NCBI GenBank assembly: GCA_046263055.1
Contig: JBHELO010000030.1
Location: 1-8,923, forward strand
Direction: 5' to 3'
DNA length: 8,923 nt
Source: DATAQC01 sp046263055
Lineage (GTDB): Bacteria > Actinomycetota > Acidimicrobiia > Acidimicrobiales > AC-14
Shown here piece after piece: positions 5,048 to 8,923 of the stretch. Each line of letters starts with the position of its first letter. The first letter of the stretch is position 1. The position numbers were made by a program, and so were the translations under genes. Below the pieces are notes generated by a model. The model saw nothing but the letters and a program-made list of their open reading frames with translations. It ran no database searches and was not told the DNA's origin.

Positions 5048-5180
5048 CGACGGTGCGTACGCTCCGCGCTGATAGCCGGTGACGTGACCGCCACGGCGAC
5101 GGCGAACGGCGGCCGAGGCCGAGCAGATTCGGCGGGGGCTGCTGGCCCGGCGGTGAGGGAGGCGGGCGCCGGCGGGGGGC

Positions 5181-7943
5181 GTGTCACAGCCCCTCGGTAG
5201 CCTCGGGAGCGTGGACCTGGCGGCGGAGCAGCGGGCGGTGGTGGAGCACCGGGGTGGGCGGCTGCTGGTGGCGGGCGGACCGGGGACGGGCAAGACCACG
5301 GCGCTGGCGGCCCGCTACCTGGCCCTGGTGGCCGAGGTGCCGGCGTCCGCCGTGCTCGTGCTGTGCCCCACCCGGGCGGCGGCCGGGCGCTTCCTCGACG
5401 CCGCGCTCCCTCGCCTGCGGGGTGGGTTCGACGCCCTCCCCGTCACCACCGTCTGGGGCCTGGCGTACGACCTGGTGGCCCGCCACGGCGAGCCGCCCAC
5501 CCTGCTGTCGGCGGCCGAGCAGCGCGAGGAGGTGGCCCGCCTCCTCGCCGCCGAGGGCCCGGCCCGCTGGCCGTCGTGCGCCGCCCTGGTGGGGCGGCGG
5601 GCGTTCGCCGGGGAGGTGGCGGCCGGCGTCGTGGACCTCCAGGCGTCGTTCCTCGGCGCCGAGGAGGCGCTGGCCCGGGCGGAGAGGGCGGGCGACGAGC
5701 ACCGGGCCCGGATGGCCGACCTGGTGGCGTTCACCGCCCGCTACCGGGCCGCCCTCGCCGGCCGCCACCTGGTGGACGGCGCCGGCCTGCTGGTGGCGGC
5801 CGACCACCTCCTGGCCCGCCCCGACGTGGCGGTGGCGGAGGCCGGCCGCCTGGCCCACGTGCTGGTGGACGACGCCCACCTGGCGTCGCCCGCCACCGGG
5901 CGGCTGGTGAGGCGCCTGGCGGCGGCCGCCGGCCCGGCTCTGGCCGTGGCGGTGGCCACCGACCCCGGCGTCCCGGTGCCTCCTGCCGACCCGTGGGCCG
6001 GGCTCGGCGACGGCGACGCCACCCGGGCCGCGCTCAGCACCGCCTTCACACCCCCGCCCGAGCGCGCCCTCGTCACCTGCTCGCACCCGTCGGTGGAACC
6101 CGAGGCGGTGGCCGGGGAGTTGCTGGCCGCCCGCGACGGCGGGCGGCCGTGGTCGGAGATGGCGGTCCTGGTACGCACCACCGCCGGCCGCCGGGCCCGG
6201 GCCGTGGCCCGGGCGCTCGCCCGCCACGGCATCCCGGCGGCGGGCGTACCCGCCGCCGCCAGAGACGAACCGGTGGTCCGGGCCGTGCTCGACGTGCTCC
6301 GGTGGGTGGGTGGCGAGGCAACCGCCCTCGAGCGGCTGGTGGGGGCGCCCGTGTCCGGTCTGGACCCGGCCGAGGCCCGACGGGTGCGGGCGCAGTCGGC
6401 GGCCGCCGCCATCCCGCTGGAGGCCCATCCCCGGCTGGCCCCCCTCGCCCGCCTGCGGGCCGACCTGGTGGCCCGGGCCGCCACCGCCACTCCCCACGAC
6501 CTGGCCTTCGAGGTCTGGCGCCAGTGCCTCACGCACCTGGTGGCCACCGGTCCCGACGCCGGGGGCGGCGAACCGGCGGTCCGCACCACGGCAGCGGCGG
6601 GCGGCGGCGGCCAAGGGTGGGCGGGCGACGGGCGGGCCCTCGACGCCCTCGTGGCCTTCCTGGAGGGCCTCGCCCGCCGGGCCGAACGCCGGCCCGGGGA
6701 GCGCCTGATGGAGTTCCTGGCCGCCGTGGAGGGCGAGCCCGACGCCGCCCCGTGGCAGGCGCCCGCCCGGCCGGCCACGGGCGACGTGGTCACCATCGCG
6801 TCCATCGACGGGGCCACCGGCCGGCACTGGCCGCTCGTCGTCGTGGCCGGCTGCGTGGAGGGCGAGCTGCCCCGGGTGGTGGCCCGGGCCCGCCTGTTCG
6901 ACGTCGCCGGCCTGGCCGAGCCCACGGTCCCCGAGCCGGCCGAGCGCCGCAACCGGGCCCTCCTCGCCGAGCGCCGGCGCTTCGCGGTCGCCACCGCCCG
7001 GGCCACCGACCATGTCGTCGCCATCGCCGCCCCCGAGCCCGGCGTGCTCCTCAGCCGGTTCGTGGAGGGCTGGCCCCCGGCCGCCGTCCGCCTGCCGTTG
7101 GCGCCCGGCCGCCCGCCGGTGACCCACCCCCCCACCGCCAACCCGGTGCCCGTCGTCCCCGACGGCACGCTCCGCCTGTCGGCCAGCCAGCTCGCCACCT
7201 ACGACGACTGCCCCCTCCGCTATGCCTTCGAGTACGGCCTGGGCGCCCGCACCGAGGCCGGCGTGCACGCCGAGCTGGGCACGCTCGTCCACCGGATCCT
7301 GGCCGCGTTCTGCGACCCCGAGGCCGACCGGGCGGACATCCCCCACACCAGGGAGGGCCTGCTGGCCCTCGGCGAGCGCCTGTGGCGCGACGACCTCGCC
7401 CGCTTCCGGCCCCAGGTGGAGGAGGCCAGGCGGGACTGCTTCGCCATGCTCGAGGCCTGGTGGGAAAAGGAGGGGGGCGACGATCGCCTGGCGCCCGAGG
7501 TGCTCGCCGTCGAGCGCCGCTTCGAGGTGGAGGCCGGCGGCCACCGCCTGGTGGGGGCCATCGACCGCATCGACCGGGCCGACGGCGGCGAGGGCATCCG
7601 GGTCGTCGACTACAAGACGGGCAGACGGGAGCCCCGCCCCGACGCGGTGGCCGACGACGTCCAGCTGGCGGTCTACCACCTGGCCGCCAGCCGGGACCCG
7701 GAGCTGGCCGCCCTGGGCCCGCCCACCCAGCTCCGCCTGCTCTACCTGCGCAGCATGCACGCCTTCGACCAGCCGGTGGCTGACGACAACGAGGCGGCCA
7801 CCGAGGCCCGGGTGGCGGCTACCGCCGCCCGCATCCTGGCCGAGGAGTTCGAGCCGTCGGTGGACGCCGACTGCCGGCTGTGCTCCTTCCACCGACTGTG
7901 CCCCCTCCAGGACGAGGGCCGGATGACCGGCGTGCAGGGATGA
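5181..7943 (+). CDS. AdnA-like UvrD/RecB helicase-nuclease subunit
   Basis: The 920-residue protein combines a UvrD-like motor with a RecB-type PD-(D/E)XK nuclease, as in the AdnA subunit of actinobacterial AdnAB, which resects double-strand breaks. Walker A is AGGPGTGKTT (31-40, K38) and motif IV is MAVLVRT (327-333). The motor looks eroded: motif II is VDDAH (229-233) instead of DExxQ, motif III (ATDPGVPV, 259-266) lacks the Gln, and motif V (ASIDGATGRHW, 540-550) lacks the usual KGLEW. Motif VI-like RRRFAVATARA is at 598-608. The nuclease has H704, GAIDRID (792-798), VVDYKTG (808-814; D810, K812) and QLAVY (828-832). C677, C898, C901 and C907 fit an Fe-S cluster (C...CX2CX5C). The start could also be GTG 5211, which has TAGCCT 7 nt upstream. 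Its stop overlaps the next start. Confidence 0.88.
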   Translation: MSQPLGSLGSVDLAAEQRAVVEHRGGRLLVAGGPGTGKTTALAARYLALVAEVPASAVLVLCPTRAAAGRFLDAALPRLRGGFDALPVTTVWGLAYDLVARHGEPPTLLSAAEQREEVARLLAAEGPARWPSCAALVGRRAFAGEVAAGVVDLQASFLGAEEALARAERAGDEHRARMADLVAFTARYRAALAGRHLVDGAGLLVAADHLLARPDVAVAEAGRLAHVLVDDAHLASPATGRLVRRLAAAAGPALAVAVATDPGVPVPPADPWAGLGDGDATRAALSTAFTPPPERALVTCSHPSVEPEAVAGELLAARDGGRPWSEMAVLVRTTAGRRARAVARALARHGIPAAGVPAAARDEPVVRAVLDVLRWVGGEATALERLVGAPVSGLDPAEARRVRAQSAAAAIPLEAHPRLAPLARLRADLVARAATATPHDLAFEVWRQCLTHLVATGPDAGGGEPAVRTTAAAGGGGQGWAGDGRALDALVAFLEGLARRAERRPGERLMEFLAAVEGEPDAAPWQAPARPATGDVVTIASIDGATGRHWPLVVVAGCVEGELPRVVARARLFDVAGLAEPTVPEPAERRNRALLAERRRFAVATARATDHVVAIAAPEPGVLLSRFVEGWPPAAVRLPLAPGRPPVTHPPTANPVPVVPDGTLRLSASQLATYDDCPLRYAFEYGLGARTEAGVHAELGTLVHRILAAFCDPEADRADIPHTREGLLALGERLWRDDLARFRPQVEEARRDCFAMLEAWWEKEGGDDRLAPEVLAVERRFEVEAGGHRLVGAIDRIDRADGGEGIRVVDYKTGRREPRPDAVADDVQLAVYHLAASRDPELAALGPPTQLRLLYLRSMHAFDQPVADDNEAATEARVAATAARILAEEFEPSVDADCRLCSFHRLCPLQDEGRMTGVQG
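5198..5203 (+). promoter_or_regulatory. Possible -10 box for a GTG 5211 start
   Basis: TAGCCT lies 7 nt before the in-frame GTG at 5211, the same arrangement as at the methyltransferase, dut and orn. If real, the helicase-nuclease mRNA is leaderless and its protein lacks the first ten residues of the longer frame. No -35 box is evident. Confidence 0.3.
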
Positions 7944-8923
7944 CCGACGGCTCCCCGGACCCGGCCGCCGGAGCCGGCGGCGGCGGGCCGTGCTCGACCG
8001 TGGCCCTGACCGCCGAGCAGGAGGCGGCCGTCACCGCGTCGTTGGCGCCCCTGCTCCTGGTGGCGGGCGCAGGGGCGGGCAAGACCACGGTGATGGCCCG
8101 CCGCATCCTCCACCTCGTGCAGTCGGGCCAGGCCCGGCCGTCGGAGATCCTCGGGCTCACCTTCACCAACAAGGCGGCCCGCAATCTCAAGCAGCGCGTG
8201 CGCGACGTGCTGGGTCCCGACGCCGACGTCACCGTCGCCACCTACCACTCCTTCGGCGCCTCGCTGGTGGCCGACCACGCCCTGGAGCTGGACCTGGCGC
8301 CCGCCACCCAGGTCCTCGACCGGGCCCAGTCCTGGCAGCTCCTGTACTCGGTGTTCGACGACTTCCGCTTCCACCGCCGCCGGACCCTGTCGCCGCGGGC
8401 CCTGCTCGACGACGCCCTGGCCCTGGCGTCGCGCTGCGCCGACCACCTGGTGCCCGTGGAGGCGGTGGCCGAGGACTGCCGCCGGCTGGCGGCGACGGCA
8501 CGGTGGACGGGCACCCGGGAGGCGGCCGCCGGCCGCCTCGAGCTGTGCCAGGTGGTCGCCGCCTACGGGCGGCGCAAGCGCGACCGCAACCTTGTCGACT
8601 TCGGCGACCAGGTGGCCTTGGCCGTTCGCCTGCTGACCGAGCACCCGGAGGTGGCCGAGGCCTACCGCCGCCAGCACCCGGTCGTGCTGCTGGACGAGTA
8701 CCAGGACACCAACTACGCCCAGCGCCGCCTGCTGGAGCTGCTCTACCCGTCGCCGGGCCCGGACGGCACCCCGCCCGCGGTCACCGCCGTGGGCGACGAC
8801 ATGCAGTCCATCTACGGCTTCCGGGGCGCCCACCTGGCCAACATCCTCCGCTTCGGCCGGCATTTCCCGCCGCCCCGGCCACTGCCCCTGCAGGTCACCT
8901 TCCGCTTCGGCCCCACCCTGGTG
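7940..8923 (+). CDS. AdnB-like UvrD-family helicase, 3'-truncated by window
   Basis: The frame is open from ATG 7940 to the window edge (328 residues, no stop). It encodes the first part of a canonical superfamily 1A motor: Q-motif LTAEQ (23-27), Walker A AGAGAGKTT (42-50, K48), motif Ia LTFTNKAA (73-80), motif Ib TYHSFGASL (101-109), motif II DEYQDTNYAQ (252-261) and motif III GDDMQSIYGFRGA (285-297). The region that would be motif IV reads VTFRFGPTL. By comparison with AdnB, a second half with motifs IV-VI and a RecB-type nuclease should lie beyond the window, but a plain UvrD/PcrA helicase of about 700 residues cannot be excluded. The ATG overlaps the preceding TGA (ATGA), implying translational coupling and balanced subunit amounts. 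This is the intact motor of the pair and should drive translocation. Confidence 0.9.
   Translation, partial: MTDGSPDPAAGAGGGGPCSTVALTAEQEAAVTASLAPLLLVAGAGAGKTTVMARRILHLVQSGQARPSEILGLTFTNKAARNLKQRVRDVLGPDADVTVATYHSFGASLVADHALELDLAPATQVLDRAQSWQLLYSVFDDFRFHRRRTLSPRALLDDALALASRCADHLVPVEAVAEDCRRLAATARWTGTREAAAGRLELCQVVAAYGRRKRDRNLVDFGDQVALAVRLLTEHPEVAEAYRRQHPVVLLDEYQDTNYAQRRLLELLYPSPGPDGTPPAVTAVGDDMQSIYGFRGAHLANILRFGRHFPPPRPLPLQVTFRFGPTLV

Noticed and set aside
5018..5200. 60-residue plus-strand frame before the helicase gene
   Set aside because: It starts inside the hairpin loop, is low-complexity (A/G/R), and has no ribosome binding site.
5184..7892. 902-residue minus-strand open frame under the helicase-nuclease gene
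   Set aside because: It is a Gly/His/Arg-rich shadow, typical antisense of very GC-rich coding DNA, with no recognisable domain.
7742..8863. 373-residue minus-strand frame under the second helicase
   Set aside because: Shadow frame; the plus strand carries clear UvrD motifs I-III.

Overview
The window is very GC-rich DNA with actinobacterial character. The tRNA has typical bacterial features, and the dUTPase, oligoribonuclease and a tandem helicase-nuclease pair resemble those of high-GC Gram-positive bacteria. Several operon-leading genes appear leaderless, with a TANNNT box 7-8 nt before the start codon. An uncultured actinobacterium, perhaps of the Acidimicrobiia, is my inference; nothing in the sequence proves the class.

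Layout. Positions 1-940 hold a short terminator hairpin and a minus-strand class I SAM-dependent methyltransferase. Positions 941-1300 hold no gene but carry an array of about seven degenerate 27-bp tandem repeats, bracketed by a 10-bp inverted repeat. Positions 1300-2300 are a graveyard of broken genes: a frameshifted remnant of an unrecognised protein, two tandem C-terminal tails of dihydrofolate-reductase/RibD-like proteins, and the N-terminal arm-binding domain of a tyrosine integrase. The integrase fragment lies just downstream of a tRNA-Gly(GCC) gene (2365-2440, minus), the expected geometry for the scar of an element that integrated at that tRNA.

From 2500 onward the DNA is densely packed and intact. 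A DUF429 protein (plus) converges on dut (minus). dut is divergent from orn (plus) across only 26 bp, where two back-to-back -10 boxes overlap. orn is followed 10 bp later by a glycerophosphodiester phosphodiesterase gene with a good Shine-Dalgarno. A 53-nt near-perfect hairpin closes that unit.

The last 3.7 kb carry two helicase genes joined by an ATGA overlap and resembling the AdnA/AdnB double-strand-break resection machine. The first has an eroded UvrD-type motor plus a RecB-type nuclease with an apparent Fe-S cysteine set. The second, cut by the window edge, has a canonical UvrD motor. Functionally, dut (dUTP removal), orn (end-stage RNA decay) and the helicase-nuclease pair (break repair) are housekeeping nucleic-acid genes. 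I see no convincing new multi-gene system. The most unusual part is the decayed, repeat-bearing island between the methyltransferase and the tRNA.
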